Below the pieces are notes generated by a model that saw only the letters and a program-made list of their open reading frames with translations, did not search any database and was not told the DNA's origin. From JBDHUX01 sp039809405 (GTDB lineage: Bacteria > Patescibacteriota > Gracilibacteria > Absconditabacterales > Absconditicoccaceae), in NCBI GenBank assembly GCA_039809405.1, contig JBDHUX010000011.1:1-17250 (forward strand): a stretch of 17,250 nucleotides of DNA, given 5' to 3'. A program made the position numbers and the translations under genes. Every line of letters starts with the position of its first letter. Positions within the stretch are counted from its first letter, which is position 1. Of the stretch, positions 7,322-16,975 are shown piece after piece.

Positions 7322-8905
7322 TTATTTGATATTAATCTTGTATGTACCAAGCAACTTATCACCATAGTAAACTCACAAACTATCTGTTCAAACGGCGATA
7401 GGGGAGAGGTGTATTATCATATAACTGTTTTCTACTATTGTGTAGTTGTATGGAGCAAAGATAGCAGATGTTGCAGACTTGAATGTGATAGGTTTTGATA
7501 ATTTACCGTCAAATGGAGTTTTTTTGCCATCAACTCAGATAGTGTTTATGACTACTTTTATTTGTGTATCTTGATTTTTTATCCAAGTAATACCACCTTT
7601 TTTATAAAGTCAGGTTATCTTTATCTCTAGATTACCATCTTTAAATACTGGTATCTCTGATGTAGCATAGTTTACTTTTGATCATGCTCAGACTGCAGGA
7701 CTAGTATCCAATACTTTTTTTGCTACATTTATCCTAACTGGTTCTCTTGAGATCTCTGCACTAGCTTTCAATTTTGCTAATTTTAATTTATAATCAAGAT
7801 CCATAGGCGTTACCTCTGTACTTCAAGCAAGTTTTTTCTCTTTATTTGTTATGGGCGATAATCATTGGTTGGACATATCTTGATCTTGTCACGCAATATT
7901 ATTTGTTTGTCATACAATATTATTTGTATTTTGTATTATTGTTTTATTTGAGATAGCTTCGGTATCATCGGTTGGCACAATAGCAGTTTTATCTATCTTA
8001 GTGTCTATAGACGGTATAGATACGATTCTTCTTTTTGGATCATTTGTCGCAGAAGCATGGACAGTTTCTATATATGAAATTTGTTTCGGCTCTTCTACTG
8101 GAGTATTTTTTATCTCACTAACCGTAGTCGATAGTTGTTTAGATGCCATAGATATTATATTTTTTTCAAATATTGATATTTGACTATCGCTTCATTGAAA
8201 TTCTAAGAAAGCTATAGGATCTATAGTATTTTCAAATAATTCATTTCTACAAGCACCATCATTTACAGCACTCATGTATCAAGCTTTGCATCAAACATAA
8301 CCATATGGATAGGTATGCATATATGCATCACTGATCGAGAAATCAAGATGATATCACCACCTTCAGATGGTAAATCAAGTCTTGCCTACCTCTCATATTT
8401 TTTGTCATTCTTTTACTTTATCTCAAACGTTTACCTCTATCTTACTCATATGACTATAAGAAGAATAGTAAGCTTTACCGTTAATAATATGTTTGATAGT
8501 GACACTTTTGCCATATCATGCTATCTCTCTAGATTGTATTACTTCTCAGTCTCATATTGCATATATTGGAGTTCATTCTGGGGTTGCAATATCTATACCA
8601 GGACTTCATCAAGCCAGATTGTCCCAACCATCTGTGTAAGACGATCACCATATATCGCTATATATAGCTCTATATATATTATTATTTTTATAGGCAGCAT
8701 AGTTGGCACCTTTTATAATTGGTAAATCTATTTTACATTCGGATGGTAATTCACTCCAGTGGACACCCTTGCACTCTATCTGCGGTACCCCGACTTGTTT
8801 AAGTGGATATGTCCATCAAGTAGCTATCTGTGAAAACAAAATAGTACTTCACACTAAAAATAACTTTGTCAACTGACATTGTTTTATAAAAAAATCTCTT
8901 TTCAT
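7322..8905 (-). CDS. Secreted M23/LytM-fold protein, probably non-catalytic
   Basis: A 527-residue protein (UGA=Gly) starting MKRDFFIKQ with a hydrophobic stretch at about 14-30 that acts as signal peptide or anchor. Residues 95-192 form an M23/LytM domain: IDIATPEGTPIYAIGDGEVI, SVTIKH, YSSYSHMSK, VNVGDKVKEGQKIGEVGKTG and WGYHLDFSIS. Canonical M23 zinc ligands are HxxxD and HxH. Here the first His is Ser (S101; D105 kept) and the second His of HxH is Asp (H186-L-D188), while H152 is kept. Two of three metal ligands are thus changed, suggesting a regulator or binder like EnvC/NlpD rather than an endopeptidase; unusual zinc binding is not excluded. A low-complexity Thr/Asn/Ile linker (about 245-350) leads to a beta-rich C-terminal region of unknown type. 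It has a consensus-like promoter and 80-nt leader. Confidence 0.85.
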
Positions 8906-8992
8906 AAGTTTGTGTTATAGTATAAATATAATATTATAAGCTTACCGGGCACGAGTTTATCATCATGGTCCTTATAAAATTATTACACTGCT

Positions 8993-9020
8993 ATTATAAT
9001 CACAAAATAATATTTGTCAA
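8993..9020 (-). promoter_or_regulatory. Promoter of the M23-fold gene
   Basis: On the minus strand TTGACA (9015-9020), 16-bp spacer, TATAAT (8993-8998). Start is predicted near 8986. The leader contains a short frame starting MMINSCPVSL then stop (ATG at about 8966), preceded by AAGGA, upstream of the real ATG at 8905. Confidence 0.65.
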
Positions 9021-9105
9021 GACTTTTATGTCAAAATATTAATATATCATCATACATAATACCCTTTAAAGCTATAAAAAACAAATATAAATAGATCAGT
9101 ATATC

Positions 9106-9135
9106 TTGAAATCATCCCATTAGTAAATATATAAT
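9106..9135 (+). promoter_or_regulatory. Probable promoter of the coiled-coil protein gene
   Basis: TTGAAA (9106-9111), 18-bp spacer and TATAAT (9130-9135), about 45 nt before the ATG at 9185. No clear Shine-Dalgarno sequence is visible in the leader. Confidence 0.5.
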
Positions 9136-9184
9136 ATACATACAATATATAATCATTTTACTTCAATAAAATACTAATATAGTA

Positions 9185-9694
9185 ATGTGACTACTGAGAT
9201 GACTAAAGTGGCTTGCGGTTGGTATTATCTGATGAGAGATAGTTACCTGATACCTAAAAGATAAAAAATTCAAAAATGAATTAGATACAGCTAAGTGAGT
9301 TGATAAAGTAAAAACTATAGGTAGATATTTATACAATACAAATAAGGACATAGCGACAGATATAAAAATTGAAGTAGAAAATTTTGACATAGAAGAGACA
9401 AAACAAAATATCAGCCAAATAAAACAAAATGTAAATGATATAAAATCTAACTTATTATCAAAACTACATGATATAGAAGAACAAGTAGGAAGTTATTACA
9501 GTAATATAAAAAAAAATAATTTAGATTGATTAAAATCTAGTGATAAATATAGAGAAATTGCCAGTAAAATATCACTTTATACAAAATCTCTTACAAGATA
9601 TATAGAAGATGGTATGATTACTATAGATGATAAATTAAATTTAGAAACCAAGATTGCAGAGATATCCAAGAAATTAAAATCTGCAAAGAAGTAG
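9185..9694 (+). CDS. Small membrane-anchored coiled-coil protein
   Basis: A 169-residue protein (UGA=Gly). The N-terminus MGLLRGLKWLAVGIIGGEIV is a Gly-rich hydrophobic anchor at about 3-24, with five of its glycines encoded by TGA. The rest is charged and helical (KDKKFKNELDTAKG, then IEETKQNISQIKQNVNDIKS, LLSKLHDIEEQ, IASKISLYTKSL) with heptad-like spacing, ending in KKLKSAKK. This layout recalls YtxH-type and other small envelope stress or spacer proteins with one N-terminal helix and a long amphipathic tail, but I do not recognise a specific family. ATG at 9185 lies after an in-frame TAA at about 9166. It has its own promoter and a strong terminator, so it is a monocistronic unit facing away from the M23-fold gene. 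TGA usage shows it belongs to the host code. Confidence 0.8.
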
Positions 9695-9704
9695 TTACAA
9701 AAAT

Positions 9705-9750
9705 AGATTGATCGATTAAGACGTAAAAAATCATAATCAATCTTTTTTTT
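9705..9750 (+). terminator. Terminator of the coiled-coil protein gene
   Basis: AGATTGAT (9705-9712) pairs perfectly with ATCAATCT (9736-9743), followed by a run of eight T. Confidence 0.8.
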
Positions 9751-10317
9751 ATAACATTTAATAAATCAATAAATTTAAATAATTTTACTATTTTTCTTGT
9801 GATAGGGGTTTTATCACAAACAATCGATAAACATCGCTTATTCAAAAAAAACAACGGAAGGTATGCGGTTTTTGAAATTACTATTTTAAATATTGATGTA
9901 AGTAAGACAATCTTTATAGTATATATAACTAATATACATAAATCATAAAAATTATAATCTTTACTATCTCAATATAAAATTATAGTATTGAGATTTAACA
10001 TAGTTATTATTTTCTTTATTATTATACTATACTGAAAAATATATAACATTGCACAAGATATATTGTGCAAAATAATAAAATAGCTATGAATATAAGGATT
10101 TTATATAGTGATAATTATTTTATATCATTCGAAAAATCGTTATATTTTACAAATAAATTATTTTATACTGTATCCAATATTACTAGTTTGATTTTATAAT
10201 AATTGAATAGGAGAGTGATAACTAATTTTTATATCAATGAAACTTATAGTTATCATAACCACTACTACCCTATTGCGTACTTAAATCATAATTTATAATA
10301 ATATAATAAAAAAAAAA
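9751..10317. other. Noncoding stretch with several perfect inverted repeats
   Basis: No convincing gene in code 25 on either strand over about 570 bp. It holds four separate dyads: TTGTGATA/TATCACAA (9797-9804/9812-9819), ATCTCAATA/TATTGAGAT (9966-9974/9986-9994), TTGCACAA/TTGTGCAA (10049-10056/10063-10070), and a composite hairpin with GATAACTA/TAGTTATC (10217-10224/10247-10254) inside AATAGG/CCTATT (10206-10211/10269-10274). None is followed by a strong T-run on the plus strand, so they look more like operators or RNA structure than simple terminators. A 37-codon frame at 10085 is not convincing. Confidence 0.55.
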
Positions 10318-10392
10318 TGGGTGATGAAGGATTCGAACCTACGACCCCCTCGGTGTAAACGAGGTGCTCTCGGCCAGCTGAGCTAATCACCC
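10318..10392 (-). tRNA. tRNA-Val (UAC)
   Basis: Full cloverleaf on the minus strand: acceptor GGGTGAT/ATCACCC, discriminator A, D-arm GCTC...GAGC, anticodon stem CCTCG/CGAGG with loop TTTACAC (anticodon UAC), and T-loop GTTCGAATC. CCA is not encoded. A run of ten T follows at once and should end the tRNA transcript. Confidence 0.95.
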
Positions 10393-10442
10393 ACAATATC
10401 TACTAGTACAATATAATACCCTATTACGATAATAATTTTAAT

Positions 10443-10514
10443 TACCCATACGGGGAATCGAACCCCGATTTTGGGATTGAAAGTCCCAAGTCCTAACCGT
10501 TAGACGATATGGGC
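10443..10514 (-). tRNA. tRNA-Glu (UUC)
   Basis: Full cloverleaf: acceptor GCCCATA/TATGGGT, so pair 1-72 is a G-U wobble; D-arm GTCT...GGAC; anticodon stem TGGGA/TCCCA with loop CTTTCAA (anticodon UUC); T-arm CGGGG-TTCGATT-CCCCG; discriminator A; CCA not encoded. About 50 bp upstream of tRNA-Val and probably cotranscribed with it. Glu-tRNA is also the chemical theme of GatB, encoded at 15232-16641. Confidence 0.94.
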
Positions 10515-10540
10515 TAGAAATTATCATAACAGTATGGACT

Positions 10541-10568
10541 CTTATAAATTTTTTAACACTAATTTCAA
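10541..10568 (-). promoter_or_regulatory. Promoter of the tRNA-Glu/tRNA-Val unit
   Basis: On the minus strand TTGAAA (10563-10568), 16-bp spacer, TATAAG (10541-10546). Start predicted near 10534, about 20 nt before tRNA-Glu. It sits just past the stop of the ABC ATPase gene. Confidence 0.55.
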
Positions 10569-10594
10569 CGGTTTTTTACGACTAAAAATAAATT

Positions 10595-11254
10595 TTATAC
10601 TATTAGTCCGTCTTTAATATGAACTACCCTTTTGGCGTAGGATGATATAACAGGATCATGAGTTATTATGAGTATAGTTTTTCACTCTTGATGTAATTTT
10701 TTTAATGCATTCATAACATCTTCTCAAGTTTTACTATCAAGAGCTCAGGTTGGTTCATCTGCCATTATAATTGCTGGCTCTGATACTATAGCTCTTGCTA
10801 TCGCTACTCTCTGTTGCTGTCATCAAGATAATTGATTTGGTCTATGATCCAGTCTATGCTCCAATCATAATTTAGTCAGTGCCTTCAATGCTCTGTCCTC
10901 TCTTTCTTCTCTACCAATTCATTGGTAAGCCAAGGGTAACATAACTTGATCAAGTGCAGTTAATTTTGGTATAAGATTGTAAGATTGAAATATAAATCAT
11001 ACTTTCTGCCCTCTAAAGCGAGATTGTTGATCTCATGTTAGATTTTCTACTGGAGTTCCATCTAATATATAGCTTCAGGATGTGGGTGTATCTAGAAGTC
11101 ATATTATATTCATAAGTGTTGATTTACCTGATCATGAAGGTCACATGATTGCAACAAACTCTCCTTCCTTTATTTCTAAATTGATTCATTTTAAAACCTC
11201 CACCTCTTCATCTCCAGATGCATATATTTTTTTTATGTCTCTAAGTGATAGCAT
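10595..11254 (-). CDS. MacB/LolD-type ABC transporter ATPase
   Basis: A 219-residue cytoplasmic ATPase (UGA=Gly), typical length. Walker A GPSGSGKST at about 38-46, Q-loop VGFIFQSYNL, signature LSGGQQQRVAIARAI, Walker B AIIMADEPTGALDSKT with D-loop, and H-loop ITHDP. The DEPTGALDS wording and FQ.YNL.P.LTA are typical of the MacB/LolD/FtsE-like export group. Six or more TGA codons fall on conserved Gly, including Walker A and both Gly of the signature. It pairs with the stand-alone MacB-type permease at 13497-14705 and the adaptor at 11384-13414; here the ATPase is last in the leftward set, 129 bp after the adaptor. That gap contains an inverted repeat TTATGTT/AACATAA (11344-11350/11362-11368). 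A TAA lies in frame just upstream of the ATG. Confidence 0.95.
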
Positions 11255-11383
11255 ACAGTATTATTGTCAGTTAATTTTAAATAATTTTGCATTTAGTATA
11301 TATGTGAAGATAAGCAATCAGCATAAAAATCGCGAAAATTAGATTATGTTCATATCATTATAACATAAACATGAATATAAATA

Positions 11384-13414
11384 TTATCTTGATCAGCCAT
11401 TGTCCATCTCATCCATTTGAATTCTTGGATTATCTTCTTGAGATTGCGGTGGTCCAAAAGGTGATGAAGATGTAGGATTTGTTACCCCAAAATTTCTGAC
11501 AACTACCTTTTGTCATAAACTTACTCAACTTACAATCTCTATATTTTTACCATTATTTATTCATACTTCTACCTTGTGCATCGATATCTTGTTGCCATTA
11601 TAGAGTTCTACAAAATTATCATATCAAGAACTTATAAGCGCTAGTGATGGTATAAGCAATACATCATTTTTCTTGTCTATTTCTATAGACACCGTAGCAG
11701 ACATTTTATTATATATCGCCTCTTCAATATTGTCAAGCAATATAGTCGCCTTATAAGACACAATTCACTGATCTTCTACTGGGGTAGGGTCTATCGCAGA
11801 TACATAACCATAAAATGTCATATCTGGATAAGCATCAAAAGATATAGTAGCTCCTTGTCATGGATGCATCTTTACTACATCGAGCTGATCCATCAATACA
11901 TTGATCTCATATGATCATGATGATTCTATTGTAATACCTTCCATATATGAAGATATCTGATCATCTATATGAAAATCTATAGCACTTACTTTACCGTCAA
12001 AAAGTGCTATTATTTGATAATCTTTAAGTTTATCAGAAGTCTTAGTTAATCACACTTTAGCTTGTGATATCATATTAGATGCTCAAGCCTTTTCATCCGG
12101 AGTTGGTCCGGTTGCAAGAGATATGGCACTCAACCTTGCCACTTCGGCATTTTTCGATTGTAACACTATATCATTTTGTTTATTTTGAATTTTAATATCA
12201 TAATCCAGATGCAATTTATTCAACTTATCTTCTGCCTCCTTAAGAGATCTAGTATCATTATCTATTGTATTTTGCAAATCTTGTAAATTTTGTTCTTTTT
12301 GTGATATAATATTTTGAGTATTTAATTTAGTTATCTCTGGGTCTAGCGCCGTTGCTAACTGTTTATCAAGATTGGTCAAATTATTCAAATTTAAGTTAAA
12401 TTTTGATTTAAGTGACATAATAGTCGACTTCTGTATATCTATCTGAGATTGTGGTAATTCCGTCCCATCTATACTTGCATCCAATACAGCAAATACATCG
12501 TCAGTAAGTTCCATGGAACCTTGTAATAACTCTTTATTTTTATCAAGTATAGTTTTAGCAGAAGCGTAGTCGGTAGGTATCTGCGTACTAACATTTTCTA
12601 AGTCTGATAAGGTTTTTTTAAATATATTGTAAGTATTTTCTGCTTTCTGTCTTACGGAAAAGTCTCTAGCTCACAATTCTAATGGATATTTCTCAGTAGT
12701 ATCAAAATACATCATCTGTTTTACATTTGTTATCAAGTCTTTGGCATCCAAGACACTAGTTGACATGGTATTTTTTATTGTCTGTAACACTGCGTTATTA
12801 TCCGCTTCAGCCGCATTTAGCGTCTGTCATTCTGCCAAAGTGGTATATTTTATATCACCCTTTATGGTATCTATCTTTAATCTATTTAAAGATAATCTGT
12901 CTTTTATAGCTTTGATGCTATTTTCCTGTGCGCTAATCATCTCCTGTTTCTCAAGATTGAGTTGCTGCAATTCTATATCTCACATAGAAGATGCAAATAT
13001 GAGTCTCTCAGCGTCAGCTTGTGCTTGTTTAATTTGATACTCTTTTGTGTTAGAAAATAATTTATTGTAATTTATAACTGCATTGGAAACTTGAAGCTTT
13101 TGTTGTTCTATGTCGTTTAATATATCGCTAGTATCTATCTCGGCAAGCACTTGTCCCTTAGTTGCTATATCTCATTGTTTTACATACAAATGGGTAACAC
13201 GACCATTGACACCAAATGTAAGTTTTTGATTATTTACAATTTTCACAGTTCACAATGCTTGCAAAGAAGATGATATGGATCATGCCTTAACATCTACAAA
13301 TTGACTATCAGTAAGATATTCCGTCCTTGATCTATTGATATTATATACACCAATTAATAGGATAATAGCAAATCAGACTATATACCATTTATATTTTTTT
13401 ACAAACATTTTCAT
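11384..13414 (-). CDS. Very long MacA/HlyD-type periplasmic adaptor
   Basis: A 676-residue protein (UGA=Gly), versus about 370 for usual MacA. MKMFVKKYKWY precedes one membrane helix at about 11-27. Residues 40-80 give the first half of a barrel-sandwich (lipoyl-like) domain: VDVKAGSISSSLQALGTVKI, NGRVTHLYVKQGD, GQVLAEIDTSDI. A coiled-coil-rich stretch of more than 300 residues follows (QKLQVSNAVINYNKL; KEAEDKLNKLHLDYDIKIQN). Then come the second half (LFDGKVSAIDFHIDDQIS), beta-barrel segments (VLMDQLDVVKMHPGQGATIS; MSATVSIEIDKKNDVLLIP) and a membrane-proximal domain with KVVVRNFG. The tail is Pro/Ser/Gln-rich and disordered. It should bridge the permease to the outer envelope in a MacAB-like exporter; cargo is unknown. 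ATG at 13414 or 13408 are both possible. Confidence 0.9.
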
Positions 13415-13496
13415 TACTTATTTTAAGTTATTGTTTTAAATATTTTATTATATCAAGATAACCGGTCTATTTTAAAGCTACCCTATTCCATCGTAG

Positions 13497-14705
13497 CTAA
13501 TCAACTCTCAAAGCATCTATAGGCTTCAATTTAGATGCATTGCGAGCTGGGAGCAATCAAAATATTATACCTATAAAAACAGTACATCAAGTAGCAAGTA
13601 TCACTACGGGTAGTGTAATATATCACATAACTCCAGCTTTTTTAGCAAGTTCTACCACGATAAAACTAAGTCATAATCATATTAGTCATCAAAGTAAAGT
13701 AAGTATAACAGACTCTGTTAAGAACTGTAAGATAATATCTTTATCAAGCGCTCATATAGATCTACGGATACCAATTTCCTTAGTCCTTTCTGATACAGTA
13801 ACAAGCATTATATTCATAACTCATATACCTCATACCATGAGAGATATCGCTGCTATACCAGCCAAAAATGTTTTCAATGTTCATACTACCTCATTGATAG
13901 TTTTTAACATATCAGCAGAGTTCAAGATACTAAAATTTGCATCATCAGGATTGGTAATACGAAACCTATTATAAAAGTGTAGTTTAATAGCTTCTTGGGT
14001 CTGAGTTATTTGATCTTTATCATCTACAACTACAGAAATTTGGGATAAATATTTGGTACCAAATACTCTATTTTGTGCAGTTGATAGTGGTATGTATATC
14101 TTACTATCTGCATTACCAAGCGGATCTGATTTACTCTCCATCACTCATATCACTATAAAAAATGCATTTCATACACGGATAGACTCACCAAGAGGATTAT
14201 TTCAATCAAATAGTTCTTTCAGTACATCTACACCTATCACAGCCACATTGGATCATTGTAATTGATCATTTTCTGATATAAAACTACCAAATTGTATTTT
14301 TAAATTATTTGCCTCAAGATTTTGAGGTACTACACCATTGATCCCAGCTAATATATTTTTATTTTTATATATAGCGGTCCTTTGTCAATTTATACTTGGT
14401 GCTACTATCTTCACATTTGATATACCATCCAAACTATTACTATCCAACATAGTAAATACATCTGTCTGACTCCTGACATTTTTTTTATCTTTGCTAGAAG
14501 ACGATGATCAAGGTATGATGGTCAACAGATTAGTACCAAGCGAAGATATACTATCTGTTATACTTCTCTGTGCTCATTCTCCAAATGCAAGCAATATAAT
14601 AACCGAAGAAACACCAATTATAATACCAAGACTACTCAAAGCAGTTCTCATTTTATTAGATTTTATACTCCTTATGGCATTTATAAGGTGCTCCCAAAGT
14701 GACAT
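13497..14705 (-). CDS. MacB-type ABC transporter permease (FtsX fold)
   Basis: A 402-residue membrane protein (UGA=Gly). LINAIRSIKSNKMRTALSSL leads into helix 1 (GIIIGVSSVIILLAFG, about 26-42), followed by a large extracytoplasmic MacB-PCD domain of about 220 residues and three C-terminal helices. Typical family signatures are GGIGVMNIMLVTVSERTKEI, GIRRSIGARDKDI and the ending LLPARNASKLKPIDALRVD. The ATPase is a separate gene, so this is the half-size permease of a two-gene MacB-like transporter (YknZ-like arrangement). It would work as a dimer, driving mechanotransmission rather than classical alternating access, and export a peptide, lipoprotein or small molecule through the adaptor. It lies 71 bp downstream of the AbrB-type gene and 82 bp upstream of the adaptor, all leftward. 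Confidence 0.94.
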
Positions 14706-14776
14706 ATTTTTAGTATATTCTTAATTCTAAAATAAATTTAATTTATTATCTAAGTCATACAAATGAGTTACTAAGC

Positions 14777-15040
14777 TTATAGATTATTATCCTCTACAAA
14801 TTGTATAAGTGTATCAAGCTTATTTTTTACTGTCTGAGTTGATTTATCTATATGACTATATATCGTAGATACAAACGATTTAATGTCCTCAGCTTTTACA
14901 AATCATATAAGTTTATCTCACTTAGTCATGCATATCATACTATCTCATGGTTTTAAATTTAGGATTTTCCTAGCTTCAACAGGTATGATAAGTTGTCATT
15001 TTGTATTAATTGTTACAACGCCCACTATCCTATTTTCCAT
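14777..15040 (-). CDS. AbrB/SpoVT/MazE-fold DNA-binding regulator
   Basis: An 87-residue protein (UGA=Gly). The N-terminal half carries the swapped-hairpin AbrB signature: VVTINTKGQLIIPVEARKIL then NLKPGDSMICMTKGDKLIGF. The C-terminal half (AEDIKSFVSTIYSHIDKSTQ; VKNKLDTLIQFVEDN) is a helical oligomerisation tail. All four TGA-coded Gly are at positions where the family uses Gly (TKGQ, PGD, KGDK, IGF). It should bind AT-rich operator DNA as a dimer or tetramer. Being first in the efflux set, with a perfect dyad right after its promoter, it is a natural candidate to autoregulate and control the exporter, which is inference. An upstream in-frame ATG at 15049 (MIDMENRIV) is an alternative start. 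Confidence 0.9.
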
Positions 15041-15073
15041 GTCAATCATAATATTAAAAATTATCGTAATAAA

Positions 15074-15091
15074 AGTAATAAAATTATTACT
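15074..15091. promoter_or_regulatory. Candidate operator dyad before the AbrB-type gene
   Basis: AGTAATAA-AA-TTATTACT, perfect 8-bp arms with a 2-bp centre, starts 3 bp after the predicted -10 (15095-15100), thus over the transcription start. Position and AT-rich symmetry fit autorepression by the downstream AbrB-type protein. Confidence 0.45.
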
Positions 15092-15094
15092 AAT

Positions 15095-15122
15095 AATATA
15101 ATAATGTAAAAAGAAAAATCAA
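15095..15122 (-). promoter_or_regulatory. Candidate promoter of the AbrB-efflux operon
   Basis: On the minus strand TTGATT (15117-15122), 16-bp spacer, TATATT (15095-15100), about 50 nt before the ATG. It is weaker than the others in the window. Confidence 0.4.
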
Positions 15123-15231
15123 GCTAAAATACCTAATATCTTGATACGATAAGTGAAACCACTAAATGATGCTATAATTGATGTATTTGCTTTATTATTT
15201 GTCGTATTTGTAATATAACACGCACATGTAA

Positions 15232-16641
15232 TTAACCTAATTTTGATATAAAAAGTGACTTTAATTCATTTGGATCTGCAATTCAAGATGTAACTTTCAT
15301 ACCTTGTCAAACAAAAAATCATATCACACTATCCTTACCTCACTTATACTGCTCTACTATTGTATTATTTTTACTTATAATATCATCTACTATCTGTTCT
15401 AGATCTAGATTATTATCAATTTCAAATTTGGATCATATATTATCTGGATCGTTTCAGGTTTTGAGCAACTCATCAAATATTTGTTTGTTGATATTATCAG
15501 AGTATCATTTATTTTTAATTAGATTCAAAAATGATACAAACCTATCCTTGTCAAATAACACAGCATCAGATCACTTATCATTGATTATACTTGCAAATCA
15601 TCATAGCAACCATTTTGCAGTAGTTTTTGGATCATATCACTCACCCACTGCATACTCAAATCGCTCAGATACAGTATCATTATTTACAATACCATAGATA
15701 TACTCTTTGTGAAATCAGTAATTCTTATATCTAGATACGATCTCAAAGTTTGTAACTATCTTCATATCATCACTTATTCCAAAACCATCCAAAAGTACTT
15801 TTGGCAAATCTGACTCTGGCACATAACGATAATCCATAGCATCTTCCTTACTTCTCATAGTTTTGGTCGTTCATGTTGCATCGTCCCACCTTCTTGTTTC
15901 CTGATCCACCAAACTTCACTGTGAAAGCAGGTCTGACTGTCTTACAAACTCGTAATTGATAGCATTTCTTATAGCAGAGAAAGAGTTAATATTTTTTATC
16001 TCTACCCTATCTCCAAGTTTATCTGTATCAGATACAGAAATATTTACATCTACTCTCATCTGTCACTTCTCAAGATCAGCATATCATATATCATTTGATT
16101 TAATATTCTTCTGTAATTCCTTCAAAAAATCTACTACCTGTGTATCAGAAGTAAATCATGGCTTGGTAACAATTTCAATAAGTGGCGTCCCCGCACGATT
16201 ATAATCTATGAATGTCTTGTTGTCTATATTGACAGTTTTGGCGGTATCATTCTCAAGATGCGCTTCGTGTATTTGAATCGTATTGGTGTTTTCAAAGTTA
16301 TCAGAGTAAAACGATACTTTACCTCACTTGATAATGGGATTGTAAAACTGGGTTATCTGATATCACATAGGTATATCTGGGTAAAAATACGACTTGCGAT
16401 CTCGAGTAAAACCAGTATTGATAGATGTGTTAAATAGTTTTGCTAGTATCATAGCTTTTTTTATGCATTCAGGATTTATTGTTGGCATAGCTCCAGGTTG
16501 GGCGGTGCAGACGGGACATATATATTGGTTTGGTTTTGCTTGATCAAACTCTTGTGTATTTTGACAATTACAAAATATCTTGCTACCGGTAGCAAGTTTT
16601 ATATGAACTTCAAGTCAGATAGCATATTTCCAGTTAGACAT
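15232..16641 (-). CDS. gatB: Aspartyl/glutamyl-tRNA amidotransferase subunit B
   Basis: A 469-residue protein (UGA=Gly), normal GatB length. It begins WKYAIGLEVHIKLATGSKIF; the zinc site is CNC (about 25-27) plus CPVC (about 42-45), followed by AQPGAMPTIN. The catalytic-domain hallmark DRKSYFYPDIPMGYQITQF comes next, then YNRAGTPLIEIVTKPGF, MRVDVNISVS and the KNINSFSAIRNAI region. The C-terminal helical and YqeY-like tail ends FISKLG. With GatA and GatC it converts Glu-tRNA(Gln) and Asp-tRNA(Asn) to Gln- and Asn-tRNA using glutamine-derived ammonia; GatA and GatC are not in this window. The kinase/transamidase domain is intact. ATG at 16641 precedes the conserved WKYAIGLEVH motif by three residues. 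It ends 192 bp before the AbrB-type gene, so the two probably form separate units. Confidence 0.95.
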
Positions 16642-16975
16642 ACTCAATATATTTATTTAAATTGTAGTACAGATATATAAAAATAAGCTGACAATACTAC
16701 ATCATCAACTTATAAAAATTTTTATAATAATTACAACCAAAATAAACTAAACAAAAAATCCAAGACGACTATATCATCCTGATTTTTGACTTATAAAATT
16801 ATGGAAACAATACAAAACTTTATAATTTAAACAAAATATACTTCTTCGGGAAAAATTATCATTGCATATTTCTCGAGAAATATTTTTTGAAAGTATAAAC
16901 TAGAAGTATCATAGTAGATTATAGTATTGATAATTGAGAGTTTGCTTTGATAGTTTTTTTCAGCATTTCCTTATT
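16642..16975. other. Noncoding gap upstream of gatB
   Basis: No gene seen in either strand in code 25. It contains the perfect 18-bp palindrome described at 16866-16883, enclosed by distant arms ATACTTCT/AGAAGTAT (near 16828 and 16907). A clear -35/-10 pair for gatB could not be chosen. Confidence 0.5.
16866..16883. promoter_or_regulatory. Perfect 18-bp palindrome
   Basis: ATATTTCTCGAGAAATAT is fully self-complementary. It lies between the end of the edge gene (16976) and gatB (16641), upstream of the latter, so it could be an operator for gatB or part of a terminator for the edge gene. A T-rich tract follows on the plus strand only. Confidence 0.4.

Noticed and set aside
10085..10198. A 37-codon plus-strand frame in the gene-free gap
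   Set aside because: No ribosome site, low-complexity AT-driven composition, no UGA glycine, no family resemblance.
13540..13974. Plus-strand frame of 144 codons opposite the permease
   Set aside because: Shadow of the MacB-type permease, whose family motifs cover the same bases.
595..16641. Reading the many TGA-split fragments as pseudogenes or frameshifts
   Set aside because: All rejoin in one frame with intact motifs when TGA is Gly; no frameshift was needed in any gene.
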